A DNA stretch of 48,896 nucleotides, from NCBI GenBank assembly GCA_045634445.1, contig JAZRAG010000073.1, positions 1 to 48,896 of the forward strand, written 5' to 3'. This document shows, one piece after another, positions 15,015 through 24,134 of this stretch. A program made the position numbers and the translations under genes. The stretch comes from Spyradenecus sp045634445 (GTDB lineage: Bacteria; Verrucomicrobiota; Kiritimatiellia; RFP12; DVOR01). The notes below the pieces were generated by a model, which was not told the origin of the DNA, did not search any database, and was given only the letters and a program-made list of their open reading frames with translations. How positions within the stretch are numbered: position 1 is the stretch's first letter; each line of letters starts with the position of its first letter.

Positions 15015-16402
15015 GATTAACCCCTTCGCAACGGCGTTGGATTTTCTGCGCCACGCTTTGTGCCGTTTTAGCGACGACTGCGGCAGTCTTGATTGACGCA
15101 CTTCTCACCCAATGGCGCCCATCTTTGAGCCTAAACACGCTCTACGCAGAAGGTGCACTCTCCGAACGAAGCCGCGCCACGCTCTCTGAAACAACGGGTG
15201 TCATCTCGGTAGATAGCCTCTTACCCGAAGATTCGCCGGCAGCACGCCCCGTGGGACAACTCTTACGTCGGTTTGAGATTGCGTCCCACGAATTGGCAGG
15301 TGCAAATCTTGAGATTACGTATATTGATCCGCGCGTCTCTCCGCAAGATGCGGCACGCTTAATGGCTCTCGGCGCACGTGGCACTGGTATTTTGATTCGC
15401 CAAGCAGGACGTCATGCCTTTGTGCCTGAGCATGCCCTTCTCTCCGAAAATGGCGCTTACCATGCTGCAGATGCAGAAGAAGCGATTGCAGCAGGATTTG
15501 CGCGTTTGTCACGTAAAGATGGCGTACAGATCGGTTGGCTCACTGGTCATGGCGAACCCTCCTATGCGCTCACCGACCCCTTAGACGGCTTCTCTGGTTT
15601 CCGTCGTGCTCTTGAAAACGAAGGTTGCCAATTGCGCGATGTGCAGTTGCCCCCTAATCCACAAACGAGTGATATTCCCTCCGATGTGAGCGTTTTAGCC
15701 ATCGTGGCCCCCCGCTTCCCCATTACCGAAGCCGAACGTGCCACGCTCTCCGATTGGTTAGATCGTGGTGGTCGTATTATGTGTTTCTTGCCAGCTGGAG
15801 ATGATGCAGGTTTGGCAGCACTCTTAGAACAGTGGGGTGTACGCGTAGGTGCAACGCCACGTGTGGGCTTAACCACCACCGCTGGCGGCGCCTCGGCCAC
15901 CGACCTCTTGGATAAACGTCACCCCGTGACCAACGAATTAGCAGGTGCTGCATCGGTCTACTTCAGCGCGCCACGTTTGCTTTACCCCTTTGACGTGCGT
16001 GGCATTCGCACCACAGACCTTGTACAACTGCCGTTGCAGCCGCTCTATGACCGCCTTGTTTTAGGTCCACCAGAGATGGGCACCGTAATTTTGGCTGCCG
16101 AACGTGGAAGTACCGTAGCCGATGACTTAGGCTTCCGCCCTGGCCGTTTACTCGTCGTGGGTGACGCCACCTTTATTACCAATCGTTACCTTCTGAATCA
16201 CGCCTCTGCCAATCGTGACTTAGCAATCAATACAGTCCGTTGGCTCACAGGCCTCTCTGGTAGCGGTGCACGCGGCGCAACAAATGTCCTAAGTTTGGAT
16301 ATTAGCCAACGTCATTGGCGCATTCTTTATCTTGTAATGGGCGCATTACTGCCCTTAGTCTTCTGCATTGTGATTCGCCTTTTACTCTGGAGGGGCATAT
16401 GA
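15011..16402 (+). CDS. GldG-like auxiliary protein (ABC-type uncharacterised transport family)
   Basis: 463 residues: an N-terminal membrane helix (~13-31), a long extracytoplasmic domain and a C-terminal helix (~438-460). The body matches the GldG/ABC_transp_aux pattern: LEITYIDPRVSPQDAARLMA, GILIRQAGRHAFVP, a GWLTGHGEPSY segment, then DVSVLAIVAPRFPITEAE, ATLSDWLDRGGRIMCFLPAG and LLVVGDATFITN near the end. GldG normally works with the GldA ATPase and GldF permease; neither is here. ATGA overlaps on both sides couple it to cdaR and the DUF4340 gene. Confidence 0.82.
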   Translation: MRLTPSQRRWIFCATLCAVLATTAAVLIDALLTQWRPSLSLNTLYAEGALSERSRATLSETTGVISVDSLLPEDSPAARPVGQLLRRFEIASHELAGANLEITYIDPRVSPQDAARLMALGARGTGILIRQAGRHAFVPEHALLSENGAYHAADAEEAIAAGFARLSRKDGVQIGWLTGHGEPSYALTDPLDGFSGFRRALENEGCQLRDVQLPPNPQTSDIPSDVSVLAIVAPRFPITEAERATLSDWLDRGGRIMCFLPAGDDAGLAALLEQWGVRVGATPRVGLTTTAGGASATDLLDKRHPVTNELAGAASVYFSAPRLLYPFDVRGIRTTDLVQLPLQPLYDRLVLGPPEMGTVILAAERGSTVADDLGFRPGRLLVVGDATFITNRYLLNHASANRDLAINTVRWLTGLSGSGARGATNVLSLDISQRHWRILYLVMGALLPLVFCIVIRLLLWRGI

Positions 16403-18216
16403 GATTTGGCAGAAATATCACCATTTTAACATTATTGGTGTTGGTACTCGCAGGAGTGCTCATTGGGAATCGTTGCATCAATCCAACGCGCCGCATTCTC
16501 GCAGGCGACCGCATCTTCCCAATGTTGGCAGACTCCATCACCTCGATTCAGTGGGATGTTCAAGACGAGGATGGCAAACCGCTAACCGTCCAGTTAGCAC
16601 GTCAAGGCACCTTCTGGAAAATGGAAGCGCCTTACAATGGAATGCTCTGCGACCGTGCCGCTATTAATGCACTCTTGGATCAAATCCAAAACCTCAAGGT
16701 CGCAGCAGTTGTTGACACCCCAGCAGCGCAACACTTTGTGGATGCTCGTACCCTTGTTGTCGCCACGCCTGAAAAACGCATCTCCTGTGCGTTTGGTGAA
16801 AAGCCCACAATGGAACTCACCCAACAGCTAGCCCATTGCGACAATCGCGTGATTGCCGTCAAGACTGCAGACATTGATGACTTCCCTACCTCGGCACACC
16901 AACTCTTTGGTCGCGAGATTTTACCCTTACCTGCAGAACGCATCACCGCAATTGAATGGCGTTCAAGCGGCAAGCCCTTCGTTAGCGCCCAAAAGAAGAA
17001 TGACGCCATCTGGACTGTTACCCAGCCCTTCGCCTTCGAACCCAATCCCGACGAAGTTGCACGCGTCTTGAAGTTGCTCACCAATCCTCAAACAATTACG
17101 GCTTACATTCGTCCGGCACCCAGTGAAAACAGCTTGGCGATGCTCTCAGAAACGATGTTGGCCCCCTACGGATTAGACGAAGAGTACGCGATTCGCGTGG
17201 TGATTCGCCTCAAAGGCTTTAGCGAACCTCTGCAGTTGCGCTTTGGTAAGCCCGATTCAATGCGTCCCAATCACGTTTACTGTTTGCTGAACGATCGCCA
17301 GTCTGTGGTATCCGTTTCGGAAAAGATTCAACACATCTTCACAGAAGAAGGCCCCTTTGTTGCGAGCCATGAAGATTTGCCCCTCTTAGGCGATGTTTCA
17401 AACCCGACCTCCATTAAGATCATTGGCCGCAGCGCAGATGAAGTAACACAACTCACCAAAAAGCAGTCCATTTGGGAAATCGCCACCCCCACCATTTTGC
17501 CTGCAGACCCCATTGCCACCGAAACCCTCTTACAATCCATCTTGGCCTTAACAGGTGACTTGACTGAATCGCAGGAATTAATGGACTCTGCACGCATCTG
17601 CACTGTTGAATTAGGCCGCCCCAAAGATAACAAGATGGCCCAGCTCGTCTTCTATCGCGGCAAAACTGCAGGCGAACTCTTTGCCTTCCGTCCGGAATCT
17701 GGGCGTTTGTATGTGCTCCCTGAAGCCGCATTGCCCACGGCGTTATTCGCAGAAGCTGGCGCACGTAATCGCACCTTATTAGACCGCACCATCCTTGCGA
17801 TTCCTGCAGAAAACATCCGACGTATCACGGTTCACTTCGCAGACGAACTCGTCGAAACCGTAGGACGTGCGCCTAAAGAAGAAACTTGGCAAACCGAATT
17901 CCCGCAAGGTGCCTACGTTAAGTCTCTCTTAATAAAGGACTGGACTGCACTCTTTGCAGATCTCAAAGCTGTGGCCGTCCTTGAAAGCGCCGCATCCTTC
18001 CTCGAGATGAAACGTTACGGGCTAACGCATCCCGCCATGAAGATTACCCTTGATCTCAATGAAGAAGCCAACGCATTACGCCGCATCTTATTGATTGGTC
18101 AAGAAAAGAATGGCAAAGTACCCGTGATGATTCAAGGCCGACCCTTGATTTACGAACTTGCACCTGAAACGGTTAGACTTCTCCAAACCTCCTTAACCAC
18201 TTCTGAAGAAGAGTAA
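16399..18216 (+). CDS. DUF4340-domain membrane-anchored protein
   Basis: 605 residues. The start at 16399 overlaps the previous stop (ATGA) and opens a membrane anchor, NITILTLLVLVLAGVLIGN; starts further upstream lie inside the previous gene. The rest is outside the membrane and shows repeated DUF4340 patterns: SITSIQWDVQDEDGKPLTVQ, WKMEAPYNGMLCDRAAINAL, RITAIEWRSSGKPF, IWTVTQPFAFEPNPDEVARV, WEIATPTILPADPIATETLL. DUF4340 genes typically follow GldG-like genes, as here. The molecular role is unknown; an envelope-remodelling or export accessory role is an inference. Confidence 0.82.
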   Translation: MRFGRNITILTLLVLVLAGVLIGNRCINPTRRILAGDRIFPMLADSITSIQWDVQDEDGKPLTVQLARQGTFWKMEAPYNGMLCDRAAINALLDQIQNLKVAAVVDTPAAQHFVDARTLVVATPEKRISCAFGEKPTMELTQQLAHCDNRVIAVKTADIDDFPTSAHQLFGREILPLPAERITAIEWRSSGKPFVSAQKKNDAIWTVTQPFAFEPNPDEVARVLKLLTNPQTITAYIRPAPSENSLAMLSETMLAPYGLDEEYAIRVVIRLKGFSEPLQLRFGKPDSMRPNHVYCLLNDRQSVVSVSEKIQHIFTEEGPFVASHEDLPLLGDVSNPTSIKIIGRSADEVTQLTKKQSIWEIATPTILPADPIATETLLQSILALTGDLTESQELMDSARICTVELGRPKDNKMAQLVFYRGKTAGELFAFRPESGRLYVLPEAALPTALFAEAGARNRTLLDRTILAIPAENIRRITVHFADELVETVGRAPKEETWQTEFPQGAYVKSLLIKDWTALFADLKAVAVLESAASFLEMKRYGLTHPAMKITLDLNEEANALRRILLIGQEKNGKVPVMIQGRPLIYELAPETVRLLQTSLTTSEEE

Positions 18217-18217
18217 G

Positions 18218-19654
18218 ATGAGCACTCCTGCGTTGACGCTTGATGCCCTTTACGAAGCCGCCTTTTTGACGGATGCCAACTTTCGGATTACGCATTGCAA
18301 TGCGCGAGCCGTGACAGTCCTTCGTGCCGCCTCTGCAGAAACGTTGATTGGGCGCAATCTCAATGACATCCCTTCGGATAACGCCCCTGGCGCAGACTTT
18401 CCTACTTATCTGCAAGAACGTCTTACGGCTGTACCATTCGTAATGATGGAACTACGCGTAACACGCGACGATGGTTCCGTCTTTTGGGCAGAAACCGTTG
18501 CCCATCGCCTTTCAAACGAGGCGCATTTGATCACTTTACGTGATGTAACAGCGCGCGTGGAGAGTTTGCAACGCGCAGAAGAAGCCAATGAACGCTTACG
18601 TGCGGCGATTCGTGACCGTATGGAGTTTGTTTCCAATGTTTCGCATGAATTACGCACGCCCTTAACGTCGATGTCCTATGCGCTCACCAATATGTTGCGC
18701 GGGATTTGCGGGACATTGCCAGAGAAGGCTGTAGGATATCTTGAGCGATTACATGTGGATGTTAAACGCTTAATGACGACGGTTAATGACTTGTTAGACT
18801 TGCGACAGATGGAAAACGGCACGTTGAAATTACATCGTACGCGTGTCCCCTTATTCCATTTGTTAAACGAAGTCGCACGCGCACTGATGATTCAGGCCGA
18901 AATGAAACATCAACGTTTAATCGTTGAGCCGTTAGCGTGCGAACATTACATTTATGCCGATCGTCATAAAATTGAACGTGTCTTCTTTAACATCATCTCA
19001 AATGCGATCAAGTATACCCCTGAAAACGGCTTTATTACTGCGCGCATTCGTACGGTTGATAATCACGTCTTCATTGAAGTAGACGATACAGGAATTGGGA
19101 TTCCGGCAGAAGCGCTCCCACGTATTTCCCAACGTTACTTCCGTGTGGGTGAACATGTCGCAGGAACAGGGCTCGGCCTTTCCATTGTCCGCGAAATTAC
19201 AGAATTGCACAATGGACACTTCCGTGTTGAATCCCCAGTCCCGAAGACTCCACTCGGCACGCGCATAACACTTGAATTCCCGCTGGAAACGCCCCCACGT
19301 GTCTTGGCTATCACCCACGATGCCGCCTTTAAAGAAGCGCTCACAACTGCGCTTACGCCCATTTGCCGTTTGGACGTGGTGGAGCTCCATAAAGACTTTA
19401 TCAATGAAACCGACGAGGCCCAGCGTCCTGTACGGTTTATCTTTGATGGTGCACTTTCAGAAATAGAACTCTGTGACGCCATTTGTCGGATTCGTCAAAT
19501 GCCCACCTTTGCACGTACCCCTATCCTATTGATGACCGCATCAATGGGCCCACACTTAAAACGTGAATGTGCGCGATGGAGAATTGATGTGCGTCCCAAA
19601 ACAATCTCAACCGTAGACTTACGCAACCTTATGACTACCCAGGAGGCGCTTTAA
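18218..19654 (+). CDS. Soluble PAS hybrid histidine kinase with divergent receiver domain
   Basis: 478 residues with no membrane helix. A PAS domain (~8-112), a HisKA helix pair with FVSNVSHELRTPLTS (phospho-accepting His143), and a HATPase domain with N box NIISNAIKY, DDTGIGIP and GTGLGLSIV are all intact. Residues ~361-475 look like a receiver (RVLAIT ... FIFDGA with Asp410, ILLMTAS with Thr440, RPK with Lys461), but the usual DD acidic pair after the first strand is replaced by THDA, so metal binding may be weak. No separate response regulator is nearby. It begins 1 base after the DUF4340 gene and overlaps the pseudokinase gene by 1 base. Confidence 0.88.
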   Translation: MSTPALTLDALYEAAFLTDANFRITHCNARAVTVLRAASAETLIGRNLNDIPSDNAPGADFPTYLQERLTAVPFVMMELRVTRDDGSVFWAETVAHRLSNEAHLITLRDVTARVESLQRAEEANERLRAAIRDRMEFVSNVSHELRTPLTSMSYALTNMLRGICGTLPEKAVGYLERLHVDVKRLMTTVNDLLDLRQMENGTLKLHRTRVPLFHLLNEVARALMIQAEMKHQRLIVEPLACEHYIYADRHKIERVFFNIISNAIKYTPENGFITARIRTVDNHVFIEVDDTGIGIPAEALPRISQRYFRVGEHVAGTGLGLSIVREITELHNGHFRVESPVPKTPLGTRITLEFPLETPPRVLAITHDAAFKEALTTALTPICRLDVVELHKDFINETDEAQRPVRFIFDGALSEIELCDAICRIRQMPTFARTPILLMTASMGPHLKRECARWRIDVRPKTISTVDLRNLMTTQEAL

Positions 19655-20709
19655 TGTTTGACCCACCCATACTCTCGGGTTTTAGGACAATAGAACATCT
19701 CTTAGAAACACCCACTTGTTCCCTTTGGCGTGCTATTCAAGAGACGCTTGATCGACCAGTTATTCTGATTGAAATTGCGCCCGAAATTTGCGTAAACACG
19801 GTTTATTTGCAGACTATTCTGAAGTCTTTGCGCACACTCACGCAATCCAGAAGCCAACTTTTTCCCGATGTGATTGACGTTCTCACTAAGAATCGTCGCG
19901 ATTACATCATCCTCGAGGATGCGAATATCCACTCCCTCTTCTCGCTCCTCAAGGGAAGACGGTTGAATGCCGAACAACTCTTAACCCTTGCAGACCAAAT
20001 CGCCGAAGGTTTTGCCCAACTTCAATCGCAAAACGTCGTCTATAACGTCTTTTCGCCGCAGCGCCTCTTCTTGACCGAAGACTATGCGCCCATTTTGCCA
20101 GACGTGACACCCGCAATTTTCGGCAACACCTTTACGCTTGATCACCCTGCATTAGCGCTTGATTCTATGGATGTCATTTGGCGTGCGCCAGAACAGTGTT
20201 CTTACAACACCTATCTCATTGATGCCCGCGCAGACATCTTTGCTGTGGGCATGACGCTTTACGCATTTGCCACTGGCCAAGCGCCGTTCGGCAGTTTAAC
20301 CCCTGAAGCGATTCTTGAGGCCAAGCTCACCACAAACATCCCCTCCCCGTGTGACATTAGCCCCAATTTCCCACCCGCGTTGGCTGCGATTCTCTCCAAA
20401 ATGACGCAGCGTGACCTTGATTTGCGTTATTCGGATTGGGACGAAATTCGCTTTGACCTCTATCACGCACGTCAAGGCGTAGTGCCACCGATTCATTCGC
20501 CTGAAACATCAGTGATTGCGCCTCCGAATCCTAGTGCTAAAAAGTTCGCAGGGACAACCATTCGCCTCTCAGTGAAAGATCTTAAGGCCTATCGTAGCCG
20601 TCATGAAGCAAAGAAACGTCCCATTCCGTGGTTAACGCTTCTCATTGGTTCGCTCATTGCGCTCATTCTTATCACTCTCGGTCTCTTTATTTGGGTAACC
20701 TACTTATGA
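19654..20709 (+). CDS. Membrane-anchored Ser/Thr pseudokinase
   Basis: 351 residues with an eukaryotic-type kinase fold that has lost its chemistry. The beta-3 region RPVILIEI (34-41) lacks the ATP-binding Lys. The catalytic loop HRDxKPxN is YNVFSPQR (130-137), with no catalytic Asp or Asn. DFG is PDV (149-151). The C-lobe scaffold remains: RAPEQ (177-181), DIFAVGMTLYAFATGQAPF (194-212) and RDLDLRYSDW. A Pro/Ser linker and one C-terminal helix (~325-347) follow, leaving the kinase-like domain in the cytoplasm. TAATG coupling to the histidine kinase (AGGAGG at 19641) suggests a joint role, perhaps as a scaffold. Confidence 0.82.
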   Translation: MFDPPILSGFRTIEHLLETPTCSLWRAIQETLDRPVILIEIAPEICVNTVYLQTILKSLRTLTQSRSQLFPDVIDVLTKNRRDYIILEDANIHSLFSLLKGRRLNAEQLLTLADQIAEGFAQLQSQNVVYNVFSPQRLFLTEDYAPILPDVTPAIFGNTFTLDHPALALDSMDVIWRAPEQCSYNTYLIDARADIFAVGMTLYAFATGQAPFGSLTPEAILEAKLTTNIPSPCDISPNFPPALAAILSKMTQRDLDLRYSDWDEIRFDLYHARQGVVPPIHSPETSVIAPPNPSAKKFAGTTIRLSVKDLKAYRSRHEAKKRPIPWLTLLIGSLIALILITLGLFIWVTYL

Positions 20710-23096
20710 ACATCGCCGAACGAGCCAAGGAACTCCGTGAAACAATCTTGTATCACGACCGTCTCTACTATGTAGAGGCACGCCCCACCATCTCGGATGT
20801 TGAGTATGACCGCCTTTGGACGGAGCTTGAGCAACTCGAACGCGATCATCCCGAGTTGATTACGCCTGATTCACCCACGCAACGTGTCAGCGGCGAACCC
20901 ATCTCTGGCTTTGAGAAAGTACGTCATGACCCGCCCATGCGAAGCTTGGACAAGACTTACGAAAAGAGCGAACTCTTACAATTTGATGCCTTTTTGCGTG
21001 ATAAGCTGCCCGATGCTGTTTGGGATTATACTGTAGAGCCCAAAGTTGATGGTCTTTCACTCTCTCTTCTCTATCGCGATGGCGTGCTCGTGCGCGCTGC
21101 TACACGTGGTAATGGTGAAGTGGGTGATGACATCACCGCGAATGTCAAAACGATTCGTTCAATCCCCTTGCGCATTGCCACCGATGCCCCCTTGGTTGAA
21201 GTACGTGGCGAAATCTATATGACGCGTGAAGGATTCGCAGAACTCAATCGCCGCGAAGAGGAAGCTGGACGTGAACCCTTTGCCAATCCGCGAAATGCGG
21301 CCGCAGGCTCCATCAAACTGCTTGATCCTCGCGAAGTAGCCGAACGTCCATTAGATGCTGTGCTCTATGGCGTTGGCGCACTTACAGGCGTTACCTTTAA
21401 CACACATACTGCGATGTTGCGCACGCTCGCGGAATGGGGCTTTAGGACGCCACCGTGGCAACGCCTCTGCATGGATATCAACCAAGTCCTTTTAGCAATT
21501 GAAGAACTCGGTTCGCGCCGTCACACTTTCCCCTTTGAAATTGATGGCGCAGTGATTAAGGTCAATCAACGCTCCCTTTATGCAAGTCTCGGGAGTACTG
21601 CGCACGCGCCACGCTTTGCTCGCGCGTACAAGTATGCCCCAGAGGTCGCAGAGACGCGTTTGAATGACATCACCATCCAAGTGGGACGCACGGGCGTACT
21701 GACCCCAGTTGCAGAATTAGAATCCGTTCATTTAGCTGGTTCTGTTATCTCGCGCGCCACGTTACACAATGCAGACATGATCCAAACGAAGGACTTTCGT
21801 ATTGGTGACCGCGTCTTAATCTCCAAACATGGCGATGTTATTCCTGCCGTAGATGCTGTGGTAATTGAAAAGCGTCCACCTGAAGCTGTCCCCTATCAAT
21901 TCCCCACTCATTGCCCTGTTTGTGGCGAAAAGGCCGAAAAATTAGAAAAAGAAGTCGCCACGCGATGCGTGAATCCCGACTGCCCAGCCCAACGCGTTGG
22001 ACGTCTTGAGCTCTTTGTTTCACGAAATGCCTTAGATATTTCTGCCATCGGCGGACGCATGGCAGAAGCGCTTGTGCAGGCAGGTCTCGTCAAACGTCCG
22101 CTAGACCTCTTTACCTTGCCGCCTGAAACCTTAGCCTCATTCAAACTCATTGCAGATGATGGTTCAGAGCGTCGTTTCGGTAAAAAGGCTGAAGATGTAG
22201 CCGAAGCTCTTAACCAAGCAGCGGCATTACCCCTTCATCGTTGGATTACCGCACTCGGCATTCCTGGAATTGGTGAAACCGCGGCACGTACACTCGCTAC
22301 GCACTTCTCTTCGCTTTCCGCAATGAAGGACACCACGCTCATCCAGAAGGTCCTTGCCTTCTATGACGCTACGAAGCGTTCACTTGAAAGTACAGATGAT
22401 CGTGACCTCTTTGCCGGCGAAATCATTGATCGCGCCAACGAACTTGCTGCTTATGGACTCATTCAGCGCGATGACCCCGAAAGTCCCATTCGTAAGCGCT
22501 TCCTGCTCACGATTAAGCCCGATATGGCGAAAGAACTCCTTCAGTTCGTTCAATCTCCCTACGCAAAGGATCTCTTTGAACGCCTTGAAACGCTTGGCAT
22601 TGACCCCAAGCCTGAGTTACCGCAAACCTCCACGACGACGCTCGCAGGGCTATCGTTTGTCATTACAGGATCCCTTTCGCAACCGCGTGAAGTCTTTGAA
22701 AAGCTCATCCGTGAAAATGGTGGTACTGTCCAAACAAGCGTAAGTAAGAAAACCTCCTACCTGCTCATTGGCGACAATCCTGGCGGTAGTAAGTACAACA
22801 AGGCCCAGGCGCTTGAAATCCCGATGCTCTCGGAAGCAGACTTTATGTCTAAGATTGGGCCTCATGATAACCAGACGTTAGAAGCGGTTCCTACGACTCA
22901 ACCCCCAGCAGAGCCGCTCATACTTGAGCCACCCTTCTCTTTGGAGGCGTTGCCCGTGACGAACTCTCCTTCGTTAGCCTCAAAAGCAACGCTCTTTGAT
23001 CTGCCGCCTGAAACCATTCCTGCTACGAAAAAGAAGGCAAAGACCAAGAAGCATTCGACGTCTACCGCTGAATACATCCAAGAGGATCTCTTTTGA
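20706..23096 (+). CDS. ligA: NAD+-dependent DNA ligase
   Basis: 796 residues. Order: NAD-binding Ia domain (YHDRLYYVEARPTISDVEYD), adenylation domain with VEPKVDGLSLS (Lys113 of KVDG is adenylated), OB fold, zinc finger CPVCGEKAEKLEKEVATRC then CVNPDCP, helix-hairpin-helix repeats (ALGIPGIGETAA), and a BRCT domain (LAGLSFVITGSL ... YLLIGDNPGGSK). A lysine-rich, low-complexity tail of ~90 residues follows the BRCT and is not usual. The start at 20706 overlaps the pseudokinase stop as ATGA. Last gene of the operon; no strong terminator follows. Confidence 0.96.
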   Translation: MNIAERAKELRETILYHDRLYYVEARPTISDVEYDRLWTELEQLERDHPELITPDSPTQRVSGEPISGFEKVRHDPPMRSLDKTYEKSELLQFDAFLRDKLPDAVWDYTVEPKVDGLSLSLLYRDGVLVRAATRGNGEVGDDITANVKTIRSIPLRIATDAPLVEVRGEIYMTREGFAELNRREEEAGREPFANPRNAAAGSIKLLDPREVAERPLDAVLYGVGALTGVTFNTHTAMLRTLAEWGFRTPPWQRLCMDINQVLLAIEELGSRRHTFPFEIDGAVIKVNQRSLYASLGSTAHAPRFARAYKYAPEVAETRLNDITIQVGRTGVLTPVAELESVHLAGSVISRATLHNADMIQTKDFRIGDRVLISKHGDVIPAVDAVVIEKRPPEAVPYQFPTHCPVCGEKAEKLEKEVATRCVNPDCPAQRVGRLELFVSRNALDISAIGGRMAEALVQAGLVKRPLDLFTLPPETLASFKLIADDGSERRFGKKAEDVAEALNQAAALPLHRWITALGIPGIGETAARTLATHFSSLSAMKDTTLIQKVLAFYDATKRSLESTDDRDLFAGEIIDRANELAAYGLIQRDDPESPIRKRFLLTIKPDMAKELLQFVQSPYAKDLFERLETLGIDPKPELPQTSTTTLAGLSFVITGSLSQPREVFEKLIRENGGTVQTSVSKKTSYLLIGDNPGGSKYNKAQALEIPMLSEADFMSKIGPHDNQTLEAVPTTQPPAEPLILEPPFSLEALPVTNSPSLASKATLFDLPPETIPATKKKAKTKKHSTSTAEYIQEDLF

Positions 23097-23106
23097 TTAA
23101 ATAGGA

Positions 23107-23161
23107 ACTGAATTGATTTGAAAAGAAATGCCACAATAGCGTCACTTTGATTCAATTCAGT
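23107..23161. other. 10-bp perfect inverted repeat after ligA
   Basis: ACTGAATTGA (23107-23116) and TCAATTCAGT (23152-23161) are perfect inverted copies 35 bases apart. There is no T run, so it is a weak terminator candidate; it could also be an operator for the small gene at 23200. Confidence 0.35.
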
Positions 23162-23199
23162 CTCCCCGCCCTTTACAACCCGCTTGCACAGTAACGTCT

Positions 23200-23370
23200 A
23201 TGAAAAAAGCACTCATCGCCTTTGGTTGTCTTGAAACAATTCTGATCCTCGCATTTGTACTCTTCGTGTGTACAAATCGATACGCTTGGCTCTATCCGCT
23301 TTTACTCACCCTCATCGGCGCCTCCACTGTTGCGGGAATCGCCCTCCTCATTTTCGGCAAGAAACGCTAA
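23200..23370 (+). CDS. Small two-helix membrane protein
   Basis: 56 residues starting MKKALIAFGCLETILILAFV, with a second helix around LYPLLLTLIGASTVAGIALL and a basic tail GKKR. The hydrophobic pattern and positive termini are typical of a real small inner-membrane protein, and it fills the only open stretch between ligA and rpsG. The ribosome site is poor. I do not recognise a family. Confidence 0.55.
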   Translation: MKKALIAFGCLETILILAFVLFVCTNRYAWLYPLLLTLIGASTVAGIALLIFGKKR

Positions 23371-23513
23371 TTCTCCGCGTTTTGCTTTCGAATCAGATAC
23401 TGCACTCTCTTTTAGGGAGTACAGATTATTTGAGCCGTCACCCCTCTATTTTAAGTCTCTCTACCTTCTTTAGGAACGATTAGTTTTCTACCAAACTTAA
23501 TAGCGTTTCCTAA

Positions 23514-23573
23514 AACCCATCAATGTTATTCAGAATCCATTGATATTATTCAGAACCCATCCGCATTATTTGG
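23514..23573. repeat. 20-bp tandem repeat, three units
   Basis: Units at 23514, 23534 and 23554: AACCCATCAATGTTATTCAG, AATCCATTGATATTATTCAG and AACCCATCCGCATTATTTGG. This is the only feature in the 230 bases between the small membrane protein and the rpsG terminator. Confidence 0.65.
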
Positions 23574-23597
23574 GGAAGATTTGCTTTATTTACAAAA

Positions 23598-23626
23598 AAA
23601 AGACCCACCATAAGGCGGGTCTTTTT
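23598..23626 (-). terminator. Terminator of rpsL-rpsG
   Basis: AAAGACCC/GGGTCTTT hairpin with T-rich flank on the minus strand, 27 bases after the rpsG stop. Confidence 0.9.
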
Positions 23627-23652
23627 ATTACAAGCAGCGGAGCTGCCAAGGC

Positions 23653-24120
23653 TTAGAATGCGTAGTGAGCGAAAGCCTTGTTAGCCTGAGCCATCTTGTG
23701 GGTATCGTCGCGCTTCTTGAGAACGTTACCGGTGTTGTTGTAAGCATCGATAATTTCAAGAGCAACGGCGCGAGGCATCGGAACGCCACGACGAGCGGAA
23801 GCGTACTGAGCCATCCAACGGAGAGCGAGTGCGAGCTGACGGCCAGGGCGGATTTCCACCGGCACAGGGTAAGTAGCACCACCCACGCGGCGGGACTTAA
23901 CTTCCACTTTCGGCTTCATGTTGTTGATAGCAGCATCCATCACTTCGAGAGGATCCTTGCCCGTTTCGCGAGCGAGTTCGTCGATTGCACCGTAAACGAT
24001 ACGTTCTGCGGTGGTCTTCTTACCGGACTTCATGAGGGTGCGGACAACCTTAGCGACCAATTCGCTGTTGAAGCGAGGGTCGGTCATGTGCACGCGCTTA
24101 ATAGCTTGACGACGACGCAT
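23653..24120 (-). CDS. rpsG: 30S ribosomal protein S7
   Basis: 155 residues, the normal length, opening MRRRQAIKRV with the conserved core KVVRTLMKSGKKTTAERIVY, NMKPKVEVKSRRVGGATYPVP and AYNNTGNVLKKRDDTHKMAQ. S7 nucleates the 30S head by binding the 3' domain of 16S rRNA. It lies 14 bases after rpsL. A terminator follows, so fusA and tuf, which often come next, are not in this unit. Confidence 0.97.
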   Translation of the reverse strand: MRRRQAIKRVHMTDPRFNSELVAKVVRTLMKSGKKTTAERIVYGAIDELARETGKDPLEVMDAAINNMKPKVEVKSRRVGGATYPVPVEIRPGRQLALALRWMAQYASARRGVPMPRAVALEIIDAYNNTGNVLKKRDDTHKMAQANKAFAHYAF

Positions 24121-24134
24121 GTTTCATTCCCTCC

